Notes: a model not told the origin generated them from the sequence alone. A stretch of 64,000 bases of DNA from Alkalimonas collagenimarina (GCF_030717845.1 NZ_JAUZVZ010000008.1:1-64000), one strand, 5' to 3'. Shown: positions 8,952 to 17,674, numbered from the stretch's first letter. Made by a program: numbers and translations.

Positions 8952-9344
8952 ATGGCGACACTACAACGAATTATGCATGTGGAAGATGATCCGTCCATTC
9001 AGCAAGTCACCAAGATTGCTTTAGAGGCGGTGGGTGGTTTTCAGGTGCTGACCTGCCCGACAGGGCCTGATGCACTGGTACAATTTAGTAAGTTTGAGCC
9101 GCAGTTGTTACTGATGGATGTGATGATGCCAGAGATGGACGGCCCGGAAACCTTGCGGCAACTGCAACAGCGTTATGACTTAAGTCAGGTACCCGTGATC
9201 TTTATGACGGCCAAAGTGCAAAGCAATGAAGTGCAGTCGTACAAAGATCTGGGGGCGGTTGATGTGGTGGTGAAGCCGTTTGATCCCATGACCTTATCTC
9301 AGCAAATTGAGGCTATTTGGCAGCGGACCATTGCTGTTGAATAA
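8952..9344 (+). CDS. Single-domain response regulator (CheY-like receiver)
   Basis: 130 residues, a receiver domain and nothing else. The acidic pocket (E11, D12, D13), phospho-acceptor D56 in LLMDVMMPEMDG, T86 in FMTAK and K108 in VVVKPFDP are all present, so it should be phosphorylatable. There is no DNA-binding or enzymatic output domain, so it probably acts by protein contact, like CheY or a phosphorelay intermediate. No kinase gene is adjacent (the neighbours are a methyltransferase and cnoX), so the partner cannot be inferred here. Confidence 0.93.
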   Translation: MATLQRIMHVEDDPSIQQVTKIALEAVGGFQVLTCPTGPDALVQFSKFEPQLLLMDVMMPEMDGPETLRQLQQRYDLSQVPVIFMTAKVQSNEVQSYKDLGAVDVVVKPFDPMTLSQQIEAIWQRTIAVE

Positions 9345-9372
9345 GCCCGCTCAATCCGACTCTATTTCCTGA

Positions 9373-10221
9373 CTAATACAACAAACTATACAGCTTACGT
9401 CGATAGCTGCTGGCGGTGGCATCGCCCTGCGGCATGGCTGCCAGAATATCCAGATACAACTTACGGCTTTCTGAAAACGCCAAGTCTTTCTGCAAGATAC
9501 TGAACAGCAATTCCAGCGCCTCAGCCGATCGTTTCACTTGCTGATATTGCACGGCCAGCTGTTCTTTCAGGTTCATGTTATCTGGTTCCGCCGCCAATGC
9601 GGTTTCAAGTGCTTGAATTTCTGGTGTATCAGCAGCTTCTTTCGCCAGTGCAAGTTTGGATTGCACGGCTTTAAAGTCAGCATTTTGATCTTCCAACAAT
9701 ACCGTAGCCAACAATTCGCCCGCTTGCTCCAGCTGACCTAACTCGACTGCACAATCCGCCAATGAGAGCTTGATGTCCGGCCGTTTTGGTGCCAGTTGCA
9801 AGGCCTGGCTAAGTAGCGGAAAGGCATCACTGAAATTTTGTTCAGCGAGCAGCGCCTGTGCTTGCTGCACTAATTCATCTTCAGGCTTTGGCAAAAAAGC
9901 CGCTAACTTCTCATCCAGCCCTGCTGCATCCATTGGCCCGGCAAATCCATCCACCGGTTGGCCATCTTTGATAATTAATACCGTGGGCAGTGCCTGAATA
10001 CCAAATTGCATCGCTAAATCTTGCTGCTGATCGCAATCGACCTTGGCTAACAGCAAATGACCGGCTGCCTGCTGTACTTTGCTGCTAAGCAGTTGATCCA
10101 GTTGCAACGATTCTTGGCTGCGAGCGGACCAGAAAAAAAACAATACCGGTCGCTGCTGCGAGGCCGCTAATAATTCACGAACGTTATCGATAGTGACATC
10201 AAAAATTTGAGCTTCGGACAC
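9373..10221 (-). CDS. cnoX: Thioredoxin-like/TPR co-chaperone CnoX (YbbN)
   Basis: 282 residues: an N-terminal thioredoxin fold (about 1-110, including the cis-proline segment ALPTVLII) followed by TPR-like helices to the C-terminus, the CnoX/YbbN layout. E. coli CnoX binds unfolded proteins and hands them to GroEL under oxidative stress. The usual CXXC position reads SARS (residues 32-35), so no redox-active pair exists; a Cys at residue 63 remains. The start is GTG at 10221 with AGGGT just upstream; no in-frame ATG is nearby. It converges with the receiver gene. Confidence 0.9.
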   Translation of the reverse strand: MSEAQIFDVTIDNVRELLAASQQRPVLFFFWSARSQESLQLDQLLSSKVQQAAGHLLLAKVDCDQQQDLAMQFGIQALPTVLIIKDGQPVDGFAGPMDAAGLDEKLAAFLPKPEDELVQQAQALLAEQNFSDAFPLLSQALQLAPKRPDIKLSLADCAVELGQLEQAGELLATVLLEDQNADFKAVQSKLALAKEAADTPEIQALETALAAEPDNMNLKEQLAVQYQQVKRSAEALELLFSILQKDLAFSESRKLYLDILAAMPQGDATASSYRRKLYSLLY

Positions 10222-10444
10222 AACATTACCCTGGTTAACCGTATTAATGATTACTATGAGGTCGATGGATCCGTTTTACAAGGCGAAAGCCGGTCAGCGG
10301 GCTGGCAAAAGTTGGCGAAAAGCATCGACATTGCGGGTAGGATCTCGTAAAGTTAGAGCCATACAGACGGCTTTAATATAAAAACACAATCAGGCCGCAG
10401 GCAGGTCAACGACCGCCACCCTCAACCAACCACGTTCGATAACA

Positions 10445-10464
10445 GGTTTGCCTTGGTGCAAACC
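10445..10464 (+). promoter_or_regulatory. Inverted repeat in the ilvIH leader
   Basis: Perfect 7-bp arms GGTTTGC and GCAAACC separated by 6 nt, about 70 bp before ilvI. No leader peptide rich in Ile, Val or Leu codons and no T-run follow, so this is not a classical attenuator. It may be an operator half of the region that Lrp-type regulators use in ilvIH of relatives, or a transcript hairpin. The rest of the 309-bp gap (10222-10530) shows no gene. Confidence 0.4.
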
Positions 10465-10476
10465 CTGATCTCATCG

Positions 10477-10491
10477 CCTGCATTATGCAGG
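10477..10491 (+). promoter_or_regulatory. Palindrome upstream of ilvI
   Basis: Perfect 15-bp palindrome CCTGCATTATGCAGG with a 1-nt centre, 39 bp before the ilvI start codon. The position suits an operator near the promoter or a 5' UTR hairpin. No regulator can be named from the sequence alone. Confidence 0.4.
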
Positions 10492-10530
10492 ATATGATGC
10501 TTTGCTGTAGCTAAAAAAGAGAATTGAACA

Positions 10531-12270
10531 ATGACAAGCCAGAATACCAAAACTGAGATGCTGTCTGGCGCCGCCATGGTGATCCGGGCCTTGGCTGATG
10601 AGGGCGTAGAGTATCTCTACGGCTACCCGGGCGGAGCAGTACTGCACATTTATGATGCCCTGTTTCAACAAAGTAAAGTGAAGCATGTGCTGGTGCGCCA
10701 CGAACAAGCGGCGACCCATATGGCCGATGCCTACGCTCGTGCCAGTGGTAAAGCTGGTGTGGTATTGGTGACTTCTGGCCCTGGTGCCACCAATGCAGTC
10801 ACCGGTATCGCCACCGCCTATATGGATTCTATTCCAATGGTGGTCTTGACCGGTCAGGTGATGAGCCATCTGATTGGTGGTGATGCCTTTCAGGAAACCG
10901 ATATGCTGGGTATTTCCCGCCCGATTGTAAAACACAATATGTCGGTGCGGCGGCCGGAAGATATCCCTTATCTGATCAAAAAAGCCTTCTATATTGCGCA
11001 AAGTGGCCGGCCTGGCCCAGTGGTGCTGGATATTCCGAAAGACATGACCATGCCGAACGAGAGGTACCCGTATCAGTACCCGGAAACGCTGAAGCTGCGT
11101 TCGTACAACCCCACAGCTGCCGGTCACCCGGGCCAAATTAAAAAGGCGGTTACTGCCTTGCTGCAGGCCAAGCGGCCCATCATCTATAGTGGTGGTGGTG
11201 TCATTATGGGGCAAGCATCCGAAGAGCTGACTGCACTGGCCCGGAAATTGAATTATCCGGTCACCAATACGTTGATGGGGTTAGGAGCTTATCCGGCCGA
11301 TGATTCACAATTTATTGGCATGCTGGGCATGCATGGTAGCTACGAGGCCAATATGACCATGCATCATGCTGACGTCATTCTGGCGGTGGGAGCGCGTTTT
11401 GATGATCGGGTCACCAACAACACCAAAAAGTTTTGCCCGCATGCCACCATCATTCATATTGATATCGATCCGGCTAGTATTTCAAAAACCATCAATGCCC
11501 ATATTCCAATTGTCGGCTTGGTGAAACCGGTGTTGGCAGCCATGGTCGCGCAGTTGGAGCAGAAGAAAACCAAGCCAGATAGCAAAGCACTGGAGAGCTG
11601 GTGGCAGCAAATTGAAGCATGGCGCTCGGTACACGGCGGCGAGTACCAGCAAGATACGCCAGTATTGAAGCCACAGGCGGTGATTGAGGCGGTGAGTCGT
11701 ATTACCAAAGGCGAAGCCTATGTCACCAGTGATGTCGGTCAGCACCAGATGTTTGCTGCCCAGTATTACAAGTTCAATAAACCGAACCGATGGATCAACT
11801 CAGGTGGTCTTGGCACCATGGGCTTTGGTTTACCCGCCGCTATGGGAGTCAAACTAAATTACCCGGATGCCGATGTGGTCTGTGTCACTGGTGAGGGTTC
11901 TATTCAGATGAATATTCAGGAGCTGTCGACCTGCAAGCAGTATGGTTTGGCAGTGAAAATTATCAATCTGAACAATGGCTATCTGGGCATGGTGAAGCAG
12001 TGGCAGGATATGAACTACGAGTCACGTTATGCCAGTTCGTACATGGATTCGCTACCGGATTTTGTCAAACTGGCCGAGGCCTATGGCCATGTTGGCATTC
12101 GGGTGACCAAACCTGAAGAGCTGGAGCCAGCGCTGGAGCGAGCTTTTGCTCTGAAAGACCAATTGGTCTTTCTGGATATTCACGTCGATCCGAAAGAGCA
12201 CGTTTATCCGATGCATGTGCCTGGTGGCGCCATGCATGAGATGTTCTTAAGCAAAACTAAGAGGACCTGA
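10531..12270 (+). CDS. ilvI: Acetolactate synthase III large (catalytic) subunit
   Basis: TPP- and FAD-dependent enzyme joining pyruvate to pyruvate or 2-oxobutyrate, the first common step of valine/leucine and isoleucine synthesis. 579 residues. Visible: YGYPGGAVL, the catalytic Glu in [31 protein letters not shown], a central FAD-binding domain with [10 protein letters not shown], and the C-terminal TPP motif GEGSIQMN...NN. It is followed 2 bp later by the regulatory subunit gene, which identifies it as IlvI rather than the separate IlvG encoded at 34347-36005. Its leader region carries two inverted repeats. Confidence 0.96.
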   Translation: MTSQNTKTEMLSGAAMVIRALADEGVEYLYGYPGGAVLHIYDALFQQSKVKHVLVRHEQAATHMADAYARASGKAGVVLVTSGPGATNAVTGIATAYMDSIPMVVLTGQVMSHLIGGDAFQETDMLGISRPIVKHNMSVRRPEDIPYLIKKAFYIAQSGRPGPVVLDIPKDMTMPNERYPYQYPETLKLRSYNPTAAGHPGQIKKAVTALLQAKRPIIYSGGGVIMGQASEELTALARKLNYPVTNTLMGLGAYPADDSQFIGMLGMHGSYEANMTMHHADVILAVGARFDDRVTNNTKKFCPHATIIHIDIDPASISKTINAHIPIVGLVKPVLAAMVAQLEQKKTKPDSKALESWWQQIEAWRSVHGGEYQQDTPVLKPQAVIEAVSRITKGEAYVTSDVGQHQMFAAQYYKFNKPNRWINSGGLGTMGFGLPAAMGVKLNYPDADVVCVTGEGSIQMNIQELSTCKQYGLAVKIINLNNGYLGMVKQWQDMNYESRYASSYMDSLPDFVKLAEAYGHVGIRVTKPEELEPALERAFALKDQLVFLDIHVDPKEHVYPMHVPGGAMHEMFLSKTKRT

Positions 12271-12272
12271 GC

Positions 12273-12767
12273 ATGCGTCATATTATTTCTGTTTTGCTGG
12301 AAAACGAATCGGGTTCCCTGGCGCGTGTAGTCGGGCTCTTTGCGCAGCGCGGCTACAACATTGACTCACTGACGGTGGCACCAACTGAGGATGCAACTAT
12401 GTCGCGGCTGACTCTGGTGACGCATGGCAATGATCAGGTGATAGAGCAAATCACCAAACACTTGCATAAGCTGATCGAAGTGGTCAAATTGCAGGACTTA
12501 AGCGAAAGCGCGCATGTTGAGCGCGAGTTGATGCTGATCAAGGTCAAGGCGACCAGCAACGAGCAGCGCGATGAAGTGAAACGCTGCGCCGATATTTTTC
12601 GCGGTCAAATCATTGATGTCACGGCCAAAACCTTTACCATTCAGGTGGTGGGCACCTCGGATAAGCTGGATGCCTTTATCGAAGCGCTTAAAGGCTCCGT
12701 CATCATGGAAGTGGCCCGCTCAGGGGTATCGGGTATTTCCCGTGGTGAGAAAACGCTGACACTCTAA
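12273..12767 (+). CDS. ilvH: Acetolactate synthase III small (regulatory) subunit
   Basis: 164 residues, the normal IlvH length. The N-terminal ACT domain begins RHIISVLLENESGSLARVVGLF and includes the RGYNIDSLTVAPTED segment that binds valine for feedback inhibition in relatives; the C-terminal domain (about 85-164) follows with FRGQIIDVT. It activates the IlvI catalytic subunit and confers valine sensitivity. The gene is separated from ilvI by 2 bp and is surely cotranscribed. Its TAA overlaps the TAG of the convergent LysR gene within CTAA (12764-12767). Confidence 0.96.
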   Translation: MRHIISVLLENESGSLARVVGLFAQRGYNIDSLTVAPTEDATMSRLTLVTHGNDQVIEQITKHLHKLIEVVKLQDLSESAHVERELMLIKVKATSNEQRDEVKRCADIFRGQIIDVTAKTFTIQVVGTSDKLDAFIEALKGSVIMEVARSGVSGISRGEKTLTL

Positions 12768-13663
12768 CAGCAGCCTTTCTGCACCAGCTGCTGCATCCAG
12801 GCAATAAACACCCGGACTCTGCGTGATACATAGCGCCGGTCCGGGTACACTGCCGCAATAGGCATCGACTCAGGTGCCAGCTCTGGTAGTACTTCAGTGA
12901 GTTGACCTTGCCTGACCAACTCTGCCGCATCGAACCTGGGGATTTGGATCAGGCCCAAACCCGCGCAACAGCAAGCAATGTAGCTTTCTACTGAATTGAC
13001 GGCCAGTCGGCCCGACATTTTTACCCGGACCAACTCCCCATCCACCACAAAATCAAGCTCCAGCAACCGGCCACTGGCCGGAGACAGGTAATGGATTGAC
13101 TGATGGGCCTCCAGCGCATCTATGCTGGTCGGCAGCCCGAACTGCTCAATATAAGCCGGGCTGGCATAGGTTCCTTGCGGCAAGACACCAAGGTGGCGGA
13201 CTACCAGGTTCTCATCATGCAGATTGCCGACCCGAATGGCGCAATCAATGCCTTCCGGGATTAAATCCACAGGTCTGTCTGTGCTGCTGACTTCCAGCTC
13301 CAGATCCGGATACAGCTGCAAGAAGTGATGCACTTGCGGAGCAATCAGATGGCTAGCCAGTCGTGAAGGCACGCTGACACGCAAGCGGCCTCTGGGTGAT
13401 GAACTGCCAACCCGCAGGCGTTGCTCGGTATCTTCGATATCGGCCAGCAACCGCCGACACCAGTCGTAATACATTTCACCATCGGCTGTCAGCTGGATTT
13501 TTCGGGTGGTGCGGTGCAGCAACCTGGTTTGCAGATGGGCTTCCAGCGACTGAATAGCGTTGGACACGCTGGAACGAGGCAGTTGCAGCACCTCTGCCGC
13601 CCGGCTGAAGCTAAGCATTTGCGCAACCTGAATAAATATTTCCATGGTTTTAAGTCGATCCAT
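12764..13663 (-). CDS. LysR-family transcriptional regulator
   Basis: 299 residues. The N-terminal winged helix-turn-helix (about 1-60; RLKTMEIFIQVAQMLSFSRAAE...LPRSSVSNAIQ) is typical of LysR proteins, followed by a type-2 periplasmic-binding-like effector domain. It resembles the subgroup that controls adjacent oxidoreductases. It is divergent from the SDR gene at 13802, and the 138-bp gap between them is the expected operator region, so autoregulation and control of the SDR gene are likely but inferred. The effector is unknown. The coding end overlaps the ilvH stop codon. Confidence 0.93.
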   Translation of the reverse strand: MDRLKTMEIFIQVAQMLSFSRAAEVLQLPRSSVSNAIQSLEAHLQTRLLHRTTRKIQLTADGEMYYDWCRRLLADIEDTEQRLRVGSSSPRGRLRVSVPSRLASHLIAPQVHHFLQLYPDLELEVSSTDRPVDLIPEGIDCAIRVGNLHDENLVVRHLGVLPQGTYASPAYIEQFGLPTSIDALEAHQSIHYLSPASGRLLELDFVVDGELVRVKMSGRLAVNSVESYIACCCAGLGLIQIPRFDAAELVRQGQLTEVLPELAPESMPIAAVYPDRRYVSRRVRVFIAWMQQLVQKGCC

Positions 13664-13801
13664 AGTACACCTGATTGTTCGTAAATCATGAACAGTGTAG
13701 CCGTAAATTGGTCATTTATCATTCTAATTGAATAAACCATAGTGAACAGGCTTGCTGCAACCGAGATGGCAGGCACTAACTTCACATCAGAGGAACACGT
13801 T

Positions 13802-14578
13802 ATGAGCGCAAATCACAGTTTAAATGAAAAAGTAATTCTTATTGCTGGCGGGGCGAAAAATCTGGGCGGTTTAATCGCCCGGGATTTTGCATCGCATGGT
13901 GCAGGTGCAATTGCAGTCCACTACCATAGTGCCGCGACAGAGGCCGAGGCGACCGAGACGGTCAATGCGGTAAAAGCACTTGGGGCAAAGGCTGTCGCCA
14001 TTCAGGCAGATATGACCAGCGCTGCCGGTGTACAGTCATTGTTTGAGCATGCACTGACGCACTTTGGTCGTATAGATATCGCGGTGAATACCGTTGGTAA
14101 GGTACTGAAAAAGCCGATTTCGGACGTCACTGAGGCCGAGTACGACACCATGTTTGCCGTGAACAGTAAATCCGCTTTCTTCTTTTTGCAAGAAGCAGGC
14201 AAGCATCTGACCGACAACGGTAAAATTTGCACCCTGGCCACCTCCTTATTAGGTGCTTATACACCTTTTTACTCGACCTATGCCGGCGCCAAAGCCGCGG
14301 TGGAACACTTTACCCGGGCTGCATCCAAAGAGTTAGGCGCGCGTGGTATTTCCGTGACGGCTGTCGCCCCTGGCCCGATGGATACCCCCTTCTTTTATGG
14401 TCAGGAAAGTGCTGAAGCGGTGGCTTACTACAAAACAGCAGCCGCTTTATCGCCATTTAGCAAAACCGGCTTAACAGAAATTGAAGACATTGTCCCCATG
14501 ATCCGCTTTTTGGTGACAGAGGGGTGGTGGATCACCGGACAGACTATACTGGCAAATGGTGGCTATACCACCAAGTAA
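13802..14578 (+). CDS. Short-chain dehydrogenase/reductase
   Basis: 258-residue NAD(P)-dependent oxidoreductase. ATG 13802 is preceded by AGAGGAAC; a GTG 60 nt earlier has no such site. The nucleotide loop reads GGAKNLGG, a variant of GxxxGxG, and the catalytic Ser (LATSLLGAY) and YAGAK (YxxxK) are present, as is NTVG in the NNAG position. The C-terminal NGGYTTK is usual. The family covers sugars, ketones and acyl carriers; I cannot name the substrate. It is divergent from the LysR gene that probably controls it and is followed by a small membrane protein gene. Confidence 0.9.
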   Translation: MSANHSLNEKVILIAGGAKNLGGLIARDFASHGAGAIAVHYHSAATEAEATETVNAVKALGAKAVAIQADMTSAAGVQSLFEHALTHFGRIDIAVNTVGKVLKKPISDVTEAEYDTMFAVNSKSAFFFLQEAGKHLTDNGKICTLATSLLGAYTPFYSTYAGAKAAVEHFTRAASKELGARGISVTAVAPGPMDTPFFYGQESAEAVAYYKTAAALSPFSKTGLTEIEDIVPMIRFLVTEGWWITGQTILANGGYTTK

Positions 14579-14601
14579 GTTGGTGAGAGCAAACGGATTA
14601 G

Positions 14602-14619
14602 GGCCGCCTGTTGGCGGCC
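14602..14619. repeat. Intercistronic hairpin between the SDR gene and the small membrane protein
   Basis: Perfect 7-bp stem GGCCGCC/GGCGGCC with a TGTT loop, 23 bp after the SDR stop codon. No T-run follows and the next gene's AAGGAG begins soon after, so it is more likely to stabilise or attenuate the transcript than to end it. Confidence 0.5.
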
Positions 14620-14636
14620 TGATTAAGGAGCATGTT

Positions 14637-14888
14637 ATGCATACGATCATGGTATTGGCCGGTGGCTTGTTGCTGCTGGCTGCATGTCTACTACTTGGCT
14701 ACTGGCGTCAAGCTATCGGCCTGGCAGCACTGTGCTTTATTCCAATCTGGTTTATGGTCGCCGCGGTCAATATGTGGGTAGGGGTGACAAAGGCAGGCTA
14801 CACCTTTATGCAAGAAGTGCCGTTCTTTTTGCTGGTATTTTTACCACTCGCAGCGGCTGCCTTGCTGATTTGGCGCTATGCTAAATAA
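14637..14888 (+). CDS. Small three-helix membrane protein of unknown function
   Basis: 83 residues. ATG 14637 is preceded by AAGGAG (14625-14630) at 6 nt, a strong site, so the longer in-frame reading from 14556 is not needed. Three hydrophobic segments (about 2-20, 25-45 and 60-80) with a short polar loop holding GVTKAGYTFMQEVP. It has no recognised domain. It lies 58 bp after the SDR gene on the same strand and may share its transcript and its LysR control, in which case it could help in the same stress or detoxification response; this is inference. Confidence 0.75.
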   Translation: MHTIMVLAGGLLLLAACLLLGYWRQAIGLAALCFIPIWFMVAAVNMWVGVTKAGYTFMQEVPFFLLVFLPLAAAALLIWRYAK

Positions 14889-14945
14889 TAGGCTGCCCAT
14901 CAGCGCGGTAGCGGTAGATGATTCCATAGTAGAAGTTCGCTTGAT

Positions 14946-16184
14946 TTACTGCAACAACTTGCTGTACCACAGCAAAAACAGCACGGCAAAACCGACCAAA
15001 TAGGCCAGCCCCAGCCAGCTCCACCAGACCAACAACGGTTTGAGTGGCCGTGTCGGGTTATTGCGCATCAAACTGAAATTCAGCCAGGCAAACACCGGCG
15101 TGGTTAAAAAGGCCAGTGTCATGGCGAAAGTTAGCATAGGACCAAGCGCTGAACGGAAGAACAAGATCACGGCCATACCACACAGAGCCTGAGCCACTAG
15201 CCAGCACGGCTGGCTGATGCGGTTGTTTGAGGACTGCCATCCCAGCAAGCGGAAGGATTCATTCAGAGAACGGGCATAGCCATCCAGCACGGTCAGGGTG
15301 GTGCCAAACATACACAAAAAAGCGATCAAGGCGACCAGTGGTCGGGTCCAGTCACCAATGGTGGCGCTGTACATACCAATCAACTGCTGGGCAAAGGCCG
15401 CACCGGCCAGAGCAATGGGTTGATCACTGCCATATTGCACCAGGGCTCCAAGCGAGACAAACACCAGCGCCAGACTGACGGTGACCCAGTAGCCCAGGTT
15501 AAAATCGAATAACCCTTGTTGCCGTGAAATGGGTTGTTGCCGCAGCTTTGCTTTTAACCACAACGAGCTGATGGCTGAAATTTCAATTGGCGCGGGCATC
15601 CAGCCCATCAACGCCACTAAGAAACCCAGCATCGCCAGTTGCCAGGGGGAAGGACCGGCATAATCTACTGGTGCAGTGGCACCATTGCTGGCGGCAATAA
15701 TGACGGCGAAAACGGTGGTGATCGTCAGCAGCAGCATGATGATTTTTGCAGCGGCATCCAAAGCCTTGTAGTGGCCCAGCAGCAAAATCATCAGACAGAC
15801 AGCTAAAATCAGCCAGCACAATAAGGTCACTGAAACCTGCCATGGCAGCGCATAGTGCAGTAAGCTGGCGGTCAGTAGTAAGACGCCTGCTGTATTCACC
15901 ACCGCAGCAATCAGGTTCAATACAATAAAGCTGTAGAAGTAACCCCGGCCTTTTTGCTGATAACCCTGCAGCAGACTTTGTTGATTATCCAGGGTGTACT
16001 GCACGCCAAAACGGAAGAACGGGTATTTTAGTATATTGACCAGCAAAATCAGCCAAATGAGCTGCCAGCCAAATAAAGCACCAGCCTGAGTGGAAGCCAC
16101 CAGATGTGAGCCGCCAATGGCGGCGGTCGCCATCAACAGACCAGGGCCCAGGGTAGCTAGCTTGCTTTTGAGTGTGGACAACAT
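14946..16184 (-). CDS. Nramp-related transporter lacking the canonical metal-binding motif
   Basis: 412-residue inner-membrane protein with about 11 hydrophobic helices. The start GPGLLMATAAIGGSH aligns with helix 1 of Nramp/MntH, but the metal-coordinating DPGN is replaced by GGSH (residues 24-27). In helix 6 the family MPH reads MPA (GWMPAPIE). The Met ligand is kept while the Asp, Asn and His are not. True MntH proteins import Mn2+ or Fe2+ with protons; with this site the substrate may differ (for example another cation, as in Nramp-related magnesium transporters) or may not be a transition metal. It is monocistronic, with no visible metal-responsive element upstream. Confidence 0.82.
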   Translation of the reverse strand: MLSTLKSKLATLGPGLLMATAAIGGSHLVASTQAGALFGWQLIWLILLVNILKYPFFRFGVQYTLDNQQSLLQGYQQKGRGYFYSFIVLNLIAAVVNTAGVLLLTASLLHYALPWQVSVTLLCWLILAVCLMILLLGHYKALDAAAKIIMLLLTITTVFAVIIAASNGATAPVDYAGPSPWQLAMLGFLVALMGWMPAPIEISAISSLWLKAKLRQQPISRQQGLFDFNLGYWVTVSLALVFVSLGALVQYGSDQPIALAGAAFAQQLIGMYSATIGDWTRPLVALIAFLCMFGTTLTVLDGYARSLNESFRLLGWQSSNNRISQPCWLVAQALCGMAVILFFRSALGPMLTFAMTLAFLTTPVFAWLNFSLMRNNPTRPLKPLLVWWSWLGLAYLVGFAVLFLLWYSKLLQ

Positions 16185-16255
16185 AGTGCGGCATTCAGTT
16201 GATTTTCAAAGAAATCATCTTAGCAGCAAACAATGGATACCGTCAGCGACAATTA

Positions 16256-17194
16256 CTACTCAATGGTAGAAATAATCACTTCCACCCGACGATTTTGCTG
16301 ACGACCCTGCGCCGAATCATTACTGGCGAGTGGCGTCCCTAAGCCTTTGCCAGAGGTTTTAAGCCGGCTACCAGCGATGCCTTGTGCCACCAGAAAATCA
16401 TTGACGGCATCCGCACGACGTTGTGATAACAATGTATTGTACTCAGCGGAGCCGACATTATCGGTATGCCCCTCAATCAGTGCAGTACGTTCCGGATGGT
16501 CATTTAAAAACCGGGCGAGCTTTTCCAGATGGTTGCTGCTGGCGTCTTTCAGGCTAGCCTGATCGGTATCAAACAACACATCGCCCAGGGTCACGACCAA
16601 ACCACGATCGGTCGGTCTTGCATTCAGTTCGGCGATTTGTGCTCGCAATTCAGTCGCGGCTGCAGCTGACTGATCGGCTTGCTGGCGGGCAGAGCGGGCA
16701 TCATCCCGGGCGCTTTCCGCTTCGGACCGTGCCATATCTTCCCGGTGTGCTGCCTGTTTCGCCTGTTGTCTGGCCTGCTCCGCCTCACTGCGTGCACCAC
16801 TGGCATCGGCTCTGGCGCTGGCAGCCTCACGGCTTCGTGCAGCTAATCGTACTTCATCGCGCTGTTGGCTTAAATCCGAGCGTTGTTGTTCTAACTGACG
16901 GGTTTGCGCCTGAGTATGCGCCAGTTCTACTTTTCGCTCTGCCAACAATACCCTGTGCTCAGCCAGCGCACGATCTCTCTCTGGCTGCTCAGCGATTACC
17001 ACCGCCTGCTCCGCTTCTTTTATAGCCAGTGGAGCCAGCACTGCCAGAGTTGGATCCGCTTGTAATTGTGTTAGTTGCTGACGCACATTGGCTGCGCCAT
17101 CCGGGCTTTGTGGGGAGCTGGCACAGCCGGCTAAAAACACTGCTGTCAGGCTCAGGCTGAGCAGGGTTTTGCGAAAACGAAGTGAAGGTTTCAT
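16256..17194 (-). CDS. OmpA-family lipoprotein with DUF4398-like N-terminus and long coiled coil
   Basis: 312-residue outer-membrane lipoprotein. Signal peptide with lipobox LAGC (Cys about residue 24); residues 35-90 resemble DUF4398; residues about 90-195 are an Ala/Arg/Glu/Gln-rich helix with strong coiled-coil character; the C-terminal OmpA domain (200-312) begins VTLGDVLFDTDQASL and contains EGHTDNVGS and NRRVEVII for peptidoglycan binding. It would span from the outer membrane to the cell wall. ATG 17194 has AGGAG upstream and overlaps the stop of the upstream DUF4398 gene (ATGA, 17191-17194), indicating coupled translation; that upstream gene is broken, which may lower expression of this one. 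Confidence 0.9.
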   Translation of the reverse strand: MKPSLRFRKTLLSLSLTAVFLAGCASSPQSPDGAANVRQQLTQLQADPTLAVLAPLAIKEAEQAVVIAEQPERDRALAEHRVLLAERKVELAHTQAQTRQLEQQRSDLSQQRDEVRLAARSREAASARADASGARSEAEQARQQAKQAAHREDMARSEAESARDDARSARQQADQSAAAATELRAQIAELNARPTDRGLVVTLGDVLFDTDQASLKDASSNHLEKLARFLNDHPERTALIEGHTDNVGSAEYNTLLSQRRADAVNDFLVAQGIAGSRLKTSGKGLGTPLASNDSAQGRQQNRRVEVIISTIE

Positions 17195-17625
17195 AGCTTG
17201 GCTCCTGATTGATTCCGCTGTGCTTCCTGCTTGACCGCTTCAATGCTTTGCTGCATGTCTTTATTGATCTCCTGAGCTTTCAGTAGCTCAGCCCGAGCCA
17301 TTGCCAGCTCGGCACTTAGCTGTGCTTACACGGCCAGACGCTCAGCTTGCGGCATATTCTCTGCGGTTAACGCCGCACGAGCCGCTATCAATTCCTGACG
17401 TGCTGTATCCAATTCGATACTGGTATAGCGGGTGACCTGTGCTCGTTCGGCAGTACCAATAGCACGCTCTGCGGCAGCCAGTTCAGCACTGGGAGCTTGA
17501 GCCGGAGATGTGCAGGCAATCAGAATAAGCAGAGTACCGCCAACCAACAGCCAGCGCTGAACAGGACGCACGACCGATAACGCCTTGGTTGCTTGTTGTA
17601 GTGGGTTGTTGCAAAGGGATTTCAT
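17191..17625 (-). pseudogene. DUF4398 lipoprotein gene interrupted by an in-frame TAA
   Basis: The reading frame opens at ATG 17625 and would run 144 codons to TGA at 17191-17193, overlapping the next gene. A TAA at 17326-17328 stops it after 99 residues. The first part has a lipobox-like LIAC and the DUF4398 pattern (ELAAAERAIGTAERAQ, LDTARQELIAARAAL). After the TAA the same frame continues with AQLSAELAMARAELLKAQE and more, exactly the expected family continuation, with no frameshift. So this is a single nonsense change, or a sequencing error, not a short gene. A 99-residue truncated lipoprotein might still be made. Partner: the OmpA lipoprotein downstream. Confidence 0.8.
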
Positions 17626-17674
17626 TGATAACTCCTGCTATACCTGGGCTGGTGCAAAAGTGCGCCGAGCTCTC

